64,000 nucleotides of DNA from Fluoribacter dumoffii NY 23 (GCF_000236165.1 NZ_CM001373.1:113866-177865); one strand, 5' to 3'. Shown: positions 54,289-63,878, numbered from the stretch's first letter. Notes: generated by a model from the letters alone, not told the origin. Numbers and translations are program-made.

Positions 54289-54414
54289 ATGAAAGAAAAA
54301 TCGTTGCCTACAGGGGAGCATGGGATGCTACTGAAGCATTTTGCATGGATTTTGCTTCCTGACGGTCAAAAAAAGCCGTTCCTTGATGCAGTCGACCCTT
54401 TGCTTATGAATTAA
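54289..54414 (+). CDS. possible 41-aa open frame upstream of the ClC gene
   Basis: ATG 54289 to TAA 54414, with a weak GAGCAG before it. It contains LLKHFAWILLPDGQKKPFLD; no homologue is recognised. It may be a leader peptide or chance. The stop is adjacent to the AAGGAG of the ClC gene. Confidence 0.25.
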   Translation: MKEKSLPTGEHGMLLKHFAWILLPDGQKKPFLDAVDPLLMN

Positions 54415-54424
54415 GGAGTAGTTC

Positions 54425-55696
54425 ATGACCCAACATTTAACATCCCGGTGGTATCATTTTTTTTCGGCCACAATTGTTATTGGGATTGTTTCTGGCTTTG
54501 GGGGGATGTTCCTGGCAATATTATTGCATTTTATTCAACACCTGGCCTATGAGCATACGGTATTTCCCATACTTGGTAACGAGAGCTTCTTATACGTGGT
54601 GAGCGATTCAACTGCTCCAAGAAGAGTTACTGCACTTTTACTTTGTGGTTTCATTGCCGGTTTTGGCTGGTGGGCAGTTTTTCGCTACGGCCGCCCCTTG
54701 GTCAGTATTGCGAATGCAATTAAATCTCCACGACCCTATATGCCCATAAAAACTACCTTGGCGCATGTCTTTCTGCAAATTATTACCGTTGCTTTGGGAT
54801 CGCCGATGGGAAGGGAGGTTGCGCCTCGGGAATTAGGGGCAACTTTTGCTTGCTGGCTGACTAACAAGTTGAAATTACATCCCAAGGAAAGCCAAATTTT
54901 AGTGGCCTGTGCTGCCGGAGCCGGATTAGCCGCAGTCTATAATGTCCCTTTGGGTGGTGCTCTTTTTACCCTGGAGGTATTACTTGGAAGTTTTCGCTGG
55001 TTTGCAGTAATTCCGGCGATTACGACCTCTGCGATTGCAGTGGTTATTTCCTGGATGGGACTTGGAAATCAATCCATGTACCATATACCGGTTTTGATTC
55101 TGGATTATTCCGTAGTCATTTGGGCAATTATTGCCGGCCCTATTTTTGGTTTTTCCGCCTATTGGTTTAAAGAAGTAACGAATAGGGTGCAAAGTAAGGC
55201 TCCACGCAACTGGAAGATTATTATTTTTTGTCTGTTCAATTTTTTAATGATCGGTTTGCTATCCATTTATTTTCCGGCAATTTTGGGAAATGGTCGTTCT
55301 GCGGCCCAACTCGGGTTTGATGGCAATATGTTAGGATTAAGTATCGCCGCAGTGCTATTAGTTTTGCGGGTGCTCATCGTCTGCACCAGTATCCAGGCTG
55401 GGGCTGCAGGTGGGCTGTTAACCCCATCTCTTGCTAATGGTGCCTTATTGGCTGTTGTGCTGGGTACGCTTTGGAGTTATATATGGCCTGGTATAAATAT
55501 ATCTGCTTTTGCTGTTATTGGGGCAACCGCTTTTTTGGCAGCGGCACAAAAAATGCCGCTTACCGCAATTATATTGATCATTGAATTCACAGGGATAAAT
55601 TTCAGTTTTTTTATACCCATCCTTTTTGCAGTGGCCGGGGCAACAAGCATGTTTAATTATTGCGGTAGTCGACGTTTACTGGCATTAGCTCATTGA
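54425..55696 (+). CDS. ClC-family chloride channel/transporter, divergent
   Basis: 423 residues with about ten to twelve hydrophobic segments. The family traces are GSPMGREVAPRELGATFACW (filter region), YNVPLGGALFTLEVLLG and QAGAAGGLLTPSLANGALLA. The usual GREGP filter motif reads GREVAP with one extra residue, and the GSGIP motif is not conserved (IANAIKSPRP), so ion selectivity and gating are uncertain. The ATG has AAGGAG eight bases before it. There is no C-terminal CBS pair. A short hairpin (55696-55714) follows its stop. Confidence 0.83.
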   Translation: MTQHLTSRWYHFFSATIVIGIVSGFGGMFLAILLHFIQHLAYEHTVFPILGNESFLYVVSDSTAPRRVTALLLCGFIAGFGWWAVFRYGRPLVSIANAIKSPRPYMPIKTTLAHVFLQIITVALGSPMGREVAPRELGATFACWLTNKLKLHPKESQILVACAAGAGLAAVYNVPLGGALFTLEVLLGSFRWFAVIPAITTSAIAVVISWMGLGNQSMYHIPVLILDYSVVIWAIIAGPIFGFSAYWFKEVTNRVQSKAPRNWKIIIFCLFNFLMIGLLSIYFPAILGNGRSAAQLGFDGNMLGLSIAAVLLVLRVLIVCTSIQAGAAGGLLTPSLANGALLAVVLGTLWSYIWPGINISAFAVIGATAFLAAAQKMPLTAIILIIEFTGINFSFFIPILFAVAGATSMFNYCGSRRLLALAH

Positions 55697-56003
55697 GATT
55701 TGCTCGGCAAATCTGTGGAAAACGCTGCATCAATTGCTGCAAGTCTTACGGAATACCATCGGTAGAAATGAACCCGCTTAATGAATAGCAGAATGCATAG
55801 TCCACCAATCCTGTAAGCCAGTATGAAATACCGAAGTGATGTCTTCAAGTTCGTCTATAAATATCATATACTCAAAAACTCTTTTTCTGAGGAGCACCAC
55901 ATAAAGGAGCTTCTAAAGAAATCATGAGCTTCAGAAAGAAATATCTCTTGAGAAAAAGAGATCCGAAATCCACTTGAAGAAAGTATTGTATAAGGAGTTT
56001 TCA
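55697..56003 (+). other. promoter region of the surface-polysaccharide block
   Basis: 307 bases without a gene. It opens with an 8-bp hairpin (AGATTTGC-TCG-GCAAATCT, 55696-55714) past the ClC stop, and then becomes AT-rich (CATATACT near 55866). I found no JUMPstart/ops element. A TTG-started extension of the Wzz gene covers its last 30 bases, but the GTG at 56004 has a far better ribosome-binding site. Confidence 0.5.
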
Positions 56004-57038
56004 GTGCAACAACAAATAAAGCCTATGGATGATGCAATTGATTTGTTGACTTTAGCAAAATCATTATGGAAGCAAAAATACATTATTTTGCTTGTTACTT
56101 TGATTAGCCTTTTCTCTGGAATGACTTATCTACACTTTGCAAAACCCTTGTATGAGGTAAACGCCCGCATTTACCCACCCTATCCTATTGATATAGAGGC
56201 TCTGAATTACGGAACCACGTTTCCTGGGAAGTTAATAAAACCGTTGAAGGCGATCACGGTATACAATATTTTTTCATCCGCATTATTAGCTGAGTCAACA
56301 AGTCATAAATTTTTTAATCAAATTTATTTGCCCAGTTTGGCTATTACTCCCAAAGATAATTTGCAAAAGAGCATTCTTTACAATCAATTTAAACGTGCCA
56401 TTACAATTAATGAAATCCCTAAATTAACCCCCAATCAATATATAATTAAAGCCAGAGGGCCTCAGGCTAGTAAGCTTGCTCTATGGATTCGTCAATACAT
56501 TAATATGGCAAATAATGATGCGAAAAAGGTAATCATCAGTATGAAATCCAAGCATCAACAAAGTATTTTGAAAGAGATACAACAAAGAATTGACAGTGCA
56601 CGCGCAACTGCCAGAGCAAGAACATTGGATCGTATGGTTCGCGTAAAAGAAGCCTTAAAAATTGCTCAAGCTGCTGGGGTCTCTACCCCTTTGCCAATAA
56701 TGGGGAATGTGGTTGATGATGTAGAGAAACCCGATTTGATGTATGGTCGAGGAAGTAAAGCGTTGCTTGCAGAAATAGGTAATCTAAATGATCGCGAATC
56801 AGACACGGCATTTTTTCCGGCGCTGCGTGAATTAGAAACTGATTACAATATGTATAAGAATATTAAAATAAATGCTGAAGATTTCCGTATGTTTCGTTTA
56901 AACGCACATCTTGAAGAGCCTTCATTACCCGTATCACCCAAACGTAGCATCGTTCTTGGAATTTCAATTATTATGGGATTGATGTGTGGAGTAGTTATTG
57001 GGATGATAAGGACTTTTTTTCAGAATAACATTGATTAA
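56004..57038 (+). CDS. Wzz-type chain-length determinant protein
   Basis: 344 residues from a GTG at 56004, selected because AAGGAG lies six bases before it. One membrane segment near the N-terminus (KYIILLVTLISLFSGMTYL, about 25-45) and one near the C-terminus (SIVLGISIIMGLMCGVVIGM) flank a periplasmic domain with an extended coiled coil (about 170-225); the Pro-rich PSLPVSPKRS precedes the second helix, as in Wzz/PCP proteins. It would set O-antigen or other polysaccharide length. It heads the nonulosonate block. Confidence 0.88.
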   Translation: MQQQIKPMDDAIDLLTLAKSLWKQKYIILLVTLISLFSGMTYLHFAKPLYEVNARIYPPYPIDIEALNYGTTFPGKLIKPLKAITVYNIFSSALLAESTSHKFFNQIYLPSLAITPKDNLQKSILYNQFKRAITINEIPKLTPNQYIIKARGPQASKLALWIRQYINMANNDAKKVIISMKSKHQQSILKEIQQRIDSARATARARTLDRMVRVKEALKIAQAAGVSTPLPIMGNVVDDVEKPDLMYGRGSKALLAEIGNLNDRESDTAFFPALRELETDYNMYKNIKINAEDFRMFRLNAHLEEPSLPVSPKRSIVLGISIIMGLMCGVVIGMIRTFFQNNID

Positions 57039-57117
57039 CTGGAAGATTTGTTTGTATTTCACCTGCTTAATCAGGATCTGATAAGTAAGTGTCGTTTGCT
57101 GTTAAAGGATAAATAAT

Positions 57118-58140
57118 ATGAGTTGCTTTATAATTGCAGAGGCGGGCGTCAATCACAATGGGGATATTGAATTAGCAAAAGCACTTATTCATGCGGCAAA
57201 GGAAGCTGGGGCAGATGCAGTCAAATTTCAAACATTTAAAGCAGATACCTTAGTCAATAAAACTGCTGAAAAAGCACAGTATCAAAAACAGAATACTTCT
57301 AATTTATCCACTCAATACGAAATGCTCAAGGCACTGGAAATTTCAGAAGAGGAGCATTTGCTGTTAAATGAACTGGCGAACTCATTAGGCATAGAGTTTA
57401 TGTCTACGGGTTTTGATGAAGAATCGATTGATTTTTTGGTGGCGCTAGGAGTAAAACGCCTCAAAATCCCTTCGGGAGAAATGACAAACTTCCCTTATCT
57501 GGAATACATTGCACAAAAAAAACTGCCGATCATCATGTCTACTGGCATGTGTACCCTTCAAGAAGTGAGCCAGGCAATTGACATTGTAAAACCCTTTTAC
57601 GGAGACAGTCTAAAGGATAATCTTATCCTTCTGCATTGTACTTCCAATTACCCAACGGCATTCAAGGATGTTAATTTAAGGGCCATGCAAACCCTTGCCC
57701 ATGAATTTAATTTGCCAGTAGGGTACTCCGATCACACTTTGGGTATTTTAATCCCCACTTTGGCGGTTGGTTTGGGGGCATGCGTCATTGAAAAGCATTT
57801 TACCTTAGACAAAAATCTTTCCGGTCCGGATCATGCGGCATCCATGGACCCTGATGAACTGAAATCCTTGGTTAGAGCAATAAGAGATACTGAGCTGGCG
57901 TTAGGATCCGGTGTGAAAAAACCTGCTGATGACGAGTTGCCCGTTAGGGAATTGGTACGGCGTAGTGTCACCTTAAACCGAACTTTAAACAAAGGAGCAA
58001 TCATTTCCCAAGAGGATGTAGTCTTGTTAAGACCTGGTAATGGAATTAATCCCGGTGATCTACCCAAGGTAATCGGCGCTCGCCTCAATGTGGATTTGGG
58101 TGAGGGAAGCACTTTATTATGGGAACATATTGAAGTATGA
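57118..58140 (+). CDS. neuB: nonulosonate (legionaminate/sialate) synthase
   Basis: 340 residues. The NeuB start FIIAEAGVNHNGDIELAKAL, the metal-binding FMSTGFDEESID region and the antifreeze-like SAF domain (RRSVTLNRTLNKGAIISQED) are present. It condenses a 2-epimerised 2,4-diacetamido-hexose with PEP; in Legionella the product is expected to be N,N'-diacetyllegionaminate (LegI activity). Its stop overlaps the next ATG (ATGA). Sialic-acid specificity is not excluded by sequence reading alone. Confidence 0.94.
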   Translation: MSCFIIAEAGVNHNGDIELAKALIHAAKEAGADAVKFQTFKADTLVNKTAEKAQYQKQNTSNLSTQYEMLKALEISEEEHLLLNELANSLGIEFMSTGFDEESIDFLVALGVKRLKIPSGEMTNFPYLEYIAQKKLPIIMSTGMCTLQEVSQAIDIVKPFYGDSLKDNLILLHCTSNYPTAFKDVNLRAMQTLAHEFNLPVGYSDHTLGILIPTLAVGLGACVIEKHFTLDKNLSGPDHAASMDPDELKSLVRAIRDTELALGSGVKKPADDELPVRELVRRSVTLNRTLNKGAIISQEDVVLLRPGNGINPGDLPKVIGARLNVDLGEGSTLLWEHIEV

Positions 58141-59273
58141 AACCCCGAAAAATAATTTATGTTACTGGAACTCGAGCAGATTATGGACTTATGCGTGAGG
58201 TGCTTAAAAAACTGGATGCAGCTCCCGATATTGATTTGGCTGTCTGTGTAACAGGAATGCATCTTGCTCCCTTGTACGGGAATACCCTTAAAGAAATTGA
58301 ATTAGATGAATTCAGAATATGCGGTCAGGTTCCTGTTGATATTGAACAAAGCACCCACCTTACCATGGCAAAATCCATCGGCTATGAAATTATAGGAATA
58401 ACCGAAATATTTGCAAAAGAACAACCTGACCTTGTGTTGGTATTAGGAGATCGGGGGGAGATGTTAGCAGCAGCAATTGCGGCCGTTCATTTGAATATAC
58501 CTATAGTTCATTTGCACGGGGGCGAACGTTCGGGGACTGTAGATGAAATGATCCGCCATGCAATATCCAAATTATCACATTACCATTTTGTAGCGACGGA
58601 ATCTTCCAAAGAGCGTTTAATCAAAATGGGTGAAAACGAAAGCGCAATCAGTGTAGTTGGCGCTCCAGGCCTTGATGAAATTTATAAATTCCACCCTACA
58701 AAACGCATGAATTTTTATCATCGCTATGAATTTGATGAAAATAAAAAAACAGCTTTGTTAATTTATCATCCAGTCGTTCAGGAAACATTCAACATCCAGT
58801 CACAATTCCAAAATGCAATACATGCCGCTTTAGATCTTGATCTGCAAGTCATTTGTTTGGAGCCCAATGCAGATGCTGGCGGCCAACTCATTCGCGAAGC
58901 CTTGCGCGATCTTGGAACTCATCGTAATGTACGCATAATAAAACATTTACCAAGAGCTGAATTTATTGATTGCCTCGCACATGTTGATGTAATGTTGGGT
59001 AACTCAAGTAGTGGTATTATTGAAGCCGCATCGTTTAATCTCGTAGTAGTCAATATTGGGAGTAGACAAAATTTGCGGGAGGCCGGAGATAATGTGATTC
59101 ATGTTGACATCTCTTGTGAAGCAATCAGAGATGGCTTAAATGAGGCATTAAAAAGGCCCAAAAAAAGTTATAAGAATATATATGGCGATGGTAATACGAG
59201 CGATAGATGCTATCAATTGCTAAAAACCATCAGTTTAAATTCTGAAATCTTGAATAAAAGTAATGCATACTAA
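58137..59273 (+). CDS. neuC: UDP-sugar 2-epimerase (hydrolysing), NeuC/LegG type
   Basis: 378 residues. The N-terminal signature [14 protein letters not shown], the [14 protein letters not shown] motif, [20 protein letters not shown] and the [16 protein letters not shown] segment identify the NeuC family. It removes nucleotide diphosphate with inversion at C2, feeding NeuB. In the legionaminic pathway this is LegG. It is coupled at both ends (ATGA with neuB; 11-base overlap with the following gene). Confidence 0.94.
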   Translation: MKPRKIIYVTGTRADYGLMREVLKKLDAAPDIDLAVCVTGMHLAPLYGNTLKEIELDEFRICGQVPVDIEQSTHLTMAKSIGYEIIGITEIFAKEQPDLVLVLGDRGEMLAAAIAAVHLNIPIVHLHGGERSGTVDEMIRHAISKLSHYHFVATESSKERLIKMGENESAISVVGAPGLDEIYKFHPTKRMNFYHRYEFDENKKTALLIYHPVVQETFNIQSQFQNAIHAALDLDLQVICLEPNADAGGQLIREALRDLGTHRNVRIIKHLPRAEFIDCLAHVDVMLGNSSSGIIEAASFNLVVVNIGSRQNLREAGDNVIHVDISCEAIRDGLNEALKRPKKSYKNIYGDGNTSDRCYQLLKTISLNSEILNKSNAY

Positions 59274-59874
59274 TCAATTAAAAATTGTAGGTTGTGGGGG
59301 ACACTGTAAAGTGGTTCTTGATGCACTTTCACTTTCCAGTCATTCTTTCCAGCTTTCGCTTTGTGACGGGAATAAGAATTTACTGGGAAAGGAGATCTGT
59401 GGCCTGGCAATTGATTCTACTATGGAGTCGCTGACAGATTACTCCGGGCTAATCCATTTAGCCATTGGCAATAATCTCGCAAGACAAAATATTCTGAAAA
59501 CAATTAATCCCGAAATATCTCTTTTTACCGTGATTCATCCTGCAGCAATAATTTCTAAATCCGCTGTTATTGGAGATGGGGCGTTTATCGCTGCCAACGC
59601 GATTCTCGCTGCTGAAAGTTTTATCGGCAGAAGTTCTATTGTTAACCATGGGGCTATTGTAGATCATGAAGTCAGTATAGGGGAGTGTTCGCATATCGCC
59701 CCCAATAGTACTTTAGGCGGACAAGTTAGTGTAGGCAACGGGGTGTTGATAGGTGCTGGGGCAGTTGTTCTTCCAGGAGTCAGGATTGGTGATGGGGCGG
59801 TAATTGCGGCTGGCTCTGTTGTAATTAAAGATGTAAAAGAGTTCACAACAGTTAAGGGTGTGCCTGCTGCATAA
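59263..59874 (+). CDS. neuD: NeuD/PglD-like sugar acetyltransferase
   Basis: 203 residues. An N-terminal Rossmann-like part begins with [17 protein letters not shown] and the C-terminal half is a left-handed beta helix with [20 protein letters not shown], the active-site [11 protein letters not shown] histidine pair and [17 protein letters not shown]. This is the PglD/NeuD fold, which acetylates the C4-amino group of a UDP- or GDP-linked sugar (LegH role) or O-acetylates the nonulosonate. The position before the aminotransferase favours the LegH role; this is inference. Confidence 0.9.
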   Translation: MHTNQLKIVGCGGHCKVVLDALSLSSHSFQLSLCDGNKNLLGKEICGLAIDSTMESLTDYSGLIHLAIGNNLARQNILKTINPEISLFTVIHPAAIISKSAVIGDGAFIAANAILAAESFIGRSSIVNHGAIVDHEVSIGECSHIAPNSTLGGQVSVGNGVLIGAGAVVLPGVRIGDGAVIAAGSVVIKDVKEFTTVKGVPAA

Positions 59875-59884
59875 AAGGAATAAG

Positions 59885-61384
59885 ATGATTAACATAAACG
59901 AAATATATGTAAAGCCAACATTTAGTTTAAAGACGGCGCTAAAGAAATTGGATGAGACGGCGCAGGGTGTACTGTTTCTGGTCGATGAAAAAGAACGCTT
60001 TATCAGAACCATTACCGATGGGGATATCAGAAGACTGTTATTGAAAGGTTTTACTCTGGACTCTTTTCTTTCTGAATTGCCAGAGCTTGTTTCAAAGTAC
60101 CTTCCTGCCTCAGCCAGTATTCAAGATGCCTATGAACTCATGAACGAGTTCGAACTGGATCACCTTCCCTTGCTGGATGAGGAGGGTAAACCTGTGCGCT
60201 TAATTCATCGAAAGGATTTCTCGGCCAATATTTTTCTTTCTGCGCCCCACATGGGTGAATATGAGCAGCAATATGTGCAGGAAGCATTTGATACAAACTG
60301 GGTTGCTCCCCTAGGACCCAATGTCGATTCTTTTGAAAAGGAAGTTGCAGAATTCATCAATATAAAATCAGCAGTTGCCCTAAGCTCAGGAACCGCAGCA
60401 ATCCATTTGGCTTTAGTATTATTAGATGTCAAACCTGGTGATGTGGTATTTGCATCAAGCTTTACTTTTGTAGCAACGGTAAATCCCATCCTCTACCAGG
60501 GGGCAACCCCGGTGTTTATCGACTCGGATTTGGAAACCTGGAATATGTCCCCTGCTGCCTTGGAGAGGGCTTTACAGGATGCAAAAAGAAATAACAAGTT
60601 GCCTAAGGCGGTTATCATTGTCAATTTGTACGGCCAAAGTGCTAATTATGAGGCCCTATGCCGATTATGTAATGATTATAATGTACCTATAGTTGAAGAT
60701 GCTGCTGAATCTTTAGGGGCAACCTACAATAACAAATTCAGTGGTACTTTCGGCAAACTTGGCATTTTTTCATTTAATGGCAATAAAATTATCACCACCT
60801 CCGGAGGAGGAATGCTGGTGTCGGAAGATGAGCAGCTCATCAACAAAGCCCGTTTTTTAGCAACCCAGGCCCGTGATCCGGCTCCTTATTATGAGCATAG
60901 TGTGATTGGGTATAATTACCGAATGAGTAATATTCTCGCAGGTATAGGTCGAGGACAACTCAAAGTACTGCAAAAAAGGATTAATTCAAGAAGAGAAATT
61001 TTCGATCAGTATAAAGAAGCTTTTAAAACGAAACCCTTTATAGAAATGATGCCAGAGATCGCTAATGGTTTTAGTACCCGTTGGTTATCTACAATGTTTA
61101 TCAAATCCGAGCGTGCGGCAATTCGCCCAGCACACATCATTGAACAGTTAAAGCAGCACAACATTGAGGCCAGAAGAACATGGAAACCCATGCACAGACA
61201 GCCGCTATTTGCAGGCAGTGTATATTACCCTCATCATGAACACTTTAGCGTTTCAGATTACTTGTTTGAGCAGGGGATTTGTCTGCCTTCGGGTTCTAAT
61301 TTAAATTCGAGCGATATTGACCGGGTTATTGATTGTTTAAATAAAATTTTTGATCGTGACCTGAGTTGCTGTGAGGCGCTTTAA
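59885..61384 (+). CDS. CBS-pair domain fused to DegT/DnrJ/EryC1 aminotransferase (LegC-like)
   Basis: 499 residues from ATG 59885, preceded by AAGGA; the nine codons upstream overlap neuD. Residues 1-115 are a CBS pair (FLVDEKERFIRTITDGDIRR; DLHLPLLDEEGK-like second half), resembling the N-terminus of Campylobacter PtmE. Residues about 130-495 are a PLP aminotransferase: SSGTAAIHLALVLL, VPIVEDAAESLGATY, the Schiff-base lysine in FSFNGNKIITTSGGGML and YNYRMSNILAGIGRGQL. LegC transfers an amino group to the 4-keto sugar. The usual LegC/PseC proteins (near 380 residues) lack CBS domains, so the fusion is unusual and suggests nucleotide-controlled activity. Confidence 0.9.
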   Translation: MININEIYVKPTFSLKTALKKLDETAQGVLFLVDEKERFIRTITDGDIRRLLLKGFTLDSFLSELPELVSKYLPASASIQDAYELMNEFELDHLPLLDEEGKPVRLIHRKDFSANIFLSAPHMGEYEQQYVQEAFDTNWVAPLGPNVDSFEKEVAEFINIKSAVALSSGTAAIHLALVLLDVKPGDVVFASSFTFVATVNPILYQGATPVFIDSDLETWNMSPAALERALQDAKRNNKLPKAVIIVNLYGQSANYEALCRLCNDYNVPIVEDAAESLGATYNNKFSGTFGKLGIFSFNGNKIITTSGGGMLVSEDEQLINKARFLATQARDPAPYYEHSVIGYNYRMSNILAGIGRGQLKVLQKRINSRREIFDQYKEAFKTKPFIEMMPEIANGFSTRWLSTMFIKSERAAIRPAHIIEQLKQHNIEARRTWKPMHRQPLFAGSVYYPHHEHFSVSDYLFEQGICLPSGSNLNSSDIDRVIDCLNKIFDRDLSCCEAL

Positions 61385-61420
61385 TCTTAGGTCATGTCAA
61401 TTTGGCATCAGGTTTTAAGT

Positions 61421-62398
61421 ATGAAAAAAATTGTGGTTATAGGATTGGGGAGTATCGGTAAACGGCATATAAACAATCTAAGAAAGATATTGCCCACCGC
61501 TCAAATTTGGGGGGTATCTTCAAGTGGCTCCCTTCCAGATGGCCGTGTGGCAAACGCTGATAGATTGAGTGTTTGCCTGCAAGAGGCCATCGAGTTTAAA
61601 CCTGATTTTGCGGTAGTGGCCTCTCCCGCAACCTATCATTTCCCGCATGCAAAAATGTTGCTCGCAGCCAATATTCCTGTATTGATTGAAAAGCCTATCA
61701 CCGCCGATATTCATGAAACAGAAGAATTAATTGCTTTAGTGCAACAAGCGAATTTGCCGGTAAGCGTCGCTTATTGTTTGCGCTATTTACCAGCAGCCAG
61801 AATGGTCAAAACCGTACTGGAGCAAAAAAAATTAGGTACTATCTATAATGTTTATGCCCATGTAGGTCAATATCTTCCTCAGTGGCGTAATGATAAACAT
61901 TACCGTTCCTCCGTATCCGCTTCTAAAAAGTTAGGTGGGGGAGCCCTACTGGAATTGAGTCATGAGCTTGATTATCTGCACTGGTTTTTGGGGGAGCTCA
62001 ATTATCAATATGGAATGCTTCGCAACACCCAGGAATTGGATTTGGAAGTTGAAGAAATTGCAGATATTGTTTTAACTGCCAACTCCGGAGCGTTATGTTC
62101 TGTTCATATGGATTTTCTGCAAAAAAATGCACAACGGCATTGCCATTTTGTAGGAGAGAAAGGTTCTCTTTATTGGGATGTATTAAAAAATAATATTTTG
62201 CTGTTCCAGGATAATCGGGAGGAAATTATTTTTAATGAACCCTCATGGGATAAAAACAACATGTATCTTTTGATGCTTCAGGATTTTATCGAGAGAATTG
62301 AAAAGGGTGATGGGAAAAATGACTTACGCTCTGCCCAACGCACCATTGAGCTGATTGATGAAATTAAGTCCAAGGCAACTTGGGGGACAAGACAATGA
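61421..62398 (+). CDS. Gfo/Idh/MocA-family oxidoreductase (PtmF-like)
   Basis: 326 residues from ATG 61421, with AGGT eight bases before; an ATG 27 bases upstream has a poorer site. NAD(P)-binding VVIGLGSIGKRHINNLRKI and the EKPITAD motif (VLIEKPITADIHETEELI) are typical, as is the HELDYLHWFLG segment of the C-terminal domain. It sits where ptmF lies in the Campylobacter legionaminate locus. The substrate is unknown; a role in precursor sugar synthesis is inferred from position. Confidence 0.88.
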   Translation: MKKIVVIGLGSIGKRHINNLRKILPTAQIWGVSSSGSLPDGRVANADRLSVCLQEAIEFKPDFAVVASPATYHFPHAKMLLAANIPVLIEKPITADIHETEELIALVQQANLPVSVAYCLRYLPAARMVKTVLEQKKLGTIYNVYAHVGQYLPQWRNDKHYRSSVSASKKLGGGALLELSHELDYLHWFLGELNYQYGMLRNTQELDLEVEEIADIVLTANSGALCSVHMDFLQKNAQRHCHFVGEKGSLYWDVLKNNILLFQDNREEIIFNEPSWDKNNMYLLMLQDFIERIEKGDGKNDLRSAQRTIELIDEIKSKATWGTRQ

Positions 62399-63099
62399 TC
62401 AACCATGCTTTTATTTTTGCTCGTGGTGGTTCAAAAGGTTTACCACGAAAAAATATAAAATTACTGGCGGGAAAACCTTTGATTGAATATTCAATAGATG
62501 TCGCAAGACAAACCCCTGCCATTACTCATATCTTTGTTTCAACAGATGATGCAGAAATTGCCGCGGTTGCAAACCAAGCGGGTGCTACCGTTATCCACAG
62601 ACCCAAAGAACTTGCAACCGATACATGTCCTGAATGGTTAGCCTGGCGGCATGCAGTCGACTATGTAACTGCTCATTATGGAGCATTTGATCTGTTTATC
62701 AGTCTTCCACCGACCAGCCCTTTAAGAGCGGTTCAAGATGTTGAAGGGGCGGTGAATTTGTTTAATACTTCCCAAGCAGATGTGTGTATTTCTGTTACTC
62801 CAGCAAATCGTAATCCATTTTTTAATATGGTTAAAAAAACTCCACAAGGATATCTGGAGTTGGTGAATCACTCTGGAACCAATTATTCCCGTCGCCAGGA
62901 AGTTCCCCAAATTTTTGATGTGACTACTGTAGTTTATGTGACAAGGCCTGAATTCATCAGATCTAAATCAACTTTATTTGAAGGGGAAGTAATAGGTATT
63001 GAGGTACCGAAAGTGCGTGCTATTGATATTGATGATATTTACGATTTCATGTTAGCAGAAGCAATTATTAACTCTAAAGAGACTCAAGCAAAATGCTAA
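62395..63099 (+). CDS. neuA: CMP-nonulosonate cytidylyltransferase, NeuA/LegF type
   Basis: 234 residues from ATG 62395, which overlaps the previous stop (ATGA) and is preceded by GGGGGA. The CTP-binding start IFARGGSKGLPRKNIKLLAG, FVSTDDAEIA, SLPPTSPLR and DIDDIYDFMLAE segments are those of acylneuraminate cytidylyltransferases. It activates the nonulosonate to its CMP form for glycosyl transfer. Position matches ptmB/legF of Campylobacter. Confidence 0.94.
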   Translation: MINHAFIFARGGSKGLPRKNIKLLAGKPLIEYSIDVARQTPAITHIFVSTDDAEIAAVANQAGATVIHRPKELATDTCPEWLAWRHAVDYVTAHYGAFDLFISLPPTSPLRAVQDVEGAVNLFNTSQADVCISVTPANRNPFFNMVKKTPQGYLELVNHSGTNYSRRQEVPQIFDVTTVVYVTRPEFIRSKSTLFEGEVIGIEVPKVRAIDIDDIYDFMLAEAIINSKETQAKC

Positions 63100-63854
63100 A
63101 AAATAAAAAAATTCTCATTGCTGGTGCAGGAGGACTGTTAGGTTCGCATACAGTAAATGCTTTGCTAGACCAAAACGCAACCGTGATTGCCGCAGATATT
63201 GATCCAGTTAGGATGAAAGAGCAACTACAGAATCAAGATATCGATATTAATAATGCACGACTGTCTTTAATGCAACTTGATATCACTAGTGAAGAAGAGG
63301 TAATTCATTTCTTTGAAAAAGTAGAGGGATTAGATGGGGCTGTGAATTGCACTTATCCGCGCAATAAAAATTATGGGTCTCATTTTTTTGATGTGCGCTT
63401 AAAAGATTTTAATGAAAATTTATCCTTACATTTGGGCTCAGCATTTTTATTTACTCAGCAATGTGCTGCTTATTTTATACGAAATAAGACCCCTTTTTCT
63501 TTGGTAAACCTTGCTTCAATTTACGGAGTGGTTGCTCCCCGATTTGATATTTATGCCCATACAACAATGACTATGCCGGTAGAATATGCAGCCATTAAAT
63601 CAGCAATAATTCATCTCAACAAATATGCCGTTAAATATGTTTCAGACAGTAATTTCCGTGTGAATAGTGTAAGCCCGGGAGGAATTTTTGATCATCAACC
63701 CGAACCCTTTTTAAAAGCATATAAACACCATACGTTGGGCAAGGGTATGCTCGAGCTAAATGATATATCAGGAGCGATATCCTTTTTACTTTCAGAAAAT
63801 TCAAGATATATCAATGGACAAAACCTTATTGTAGATGATGGGTTTAGCTTGTAG
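63093..63854 (+). CDS. short-chain dehydrogenase, PtmA-like
   Basis: 253 residues. Coenzyme-binding ILIAGAGGLLGSHTVNALLD, catalytic serine in LVNLASIYGVVAP and the YAAIKSAIIHLNKYAVKY motif (Y-x3-K) are intact, ending GQNLIVDDGFSL. The first ATG overlaps neuA by seven bases. In Campylobacter ptmA is the SDR next to ptmB in the legionaminate locus; the same place here supports a precursor role, although the reaction is uncertain. It is the last gene before the terminator. Confidence 0.88.
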   Translation: MLKNKKILIAGAGGLLGSHTVNALLDQNATVIAADIDPVRMKEQLQNQDIDINNARLSLMQLDITSEEEVIHFFEKVEGLDGAVNCTYPRNKNYGSHFFDVRLKDFNENLSLHLGSAFLFTQQCAAYFIRNKTPFSLVNLASIYGVVAPRFDIYAHTTMTMPVEYAAIKSAIIHLNKYAVKYVSDSNFRVNSVSPGGIFDHQPEPFLKAYKHHTLGKGMLELNDISGAISFLLSENSRYINGQNLIVDDGFSL

Positions 63855-63878
63855 GCGGGCAAGCGAGAAGGTTAGGGC

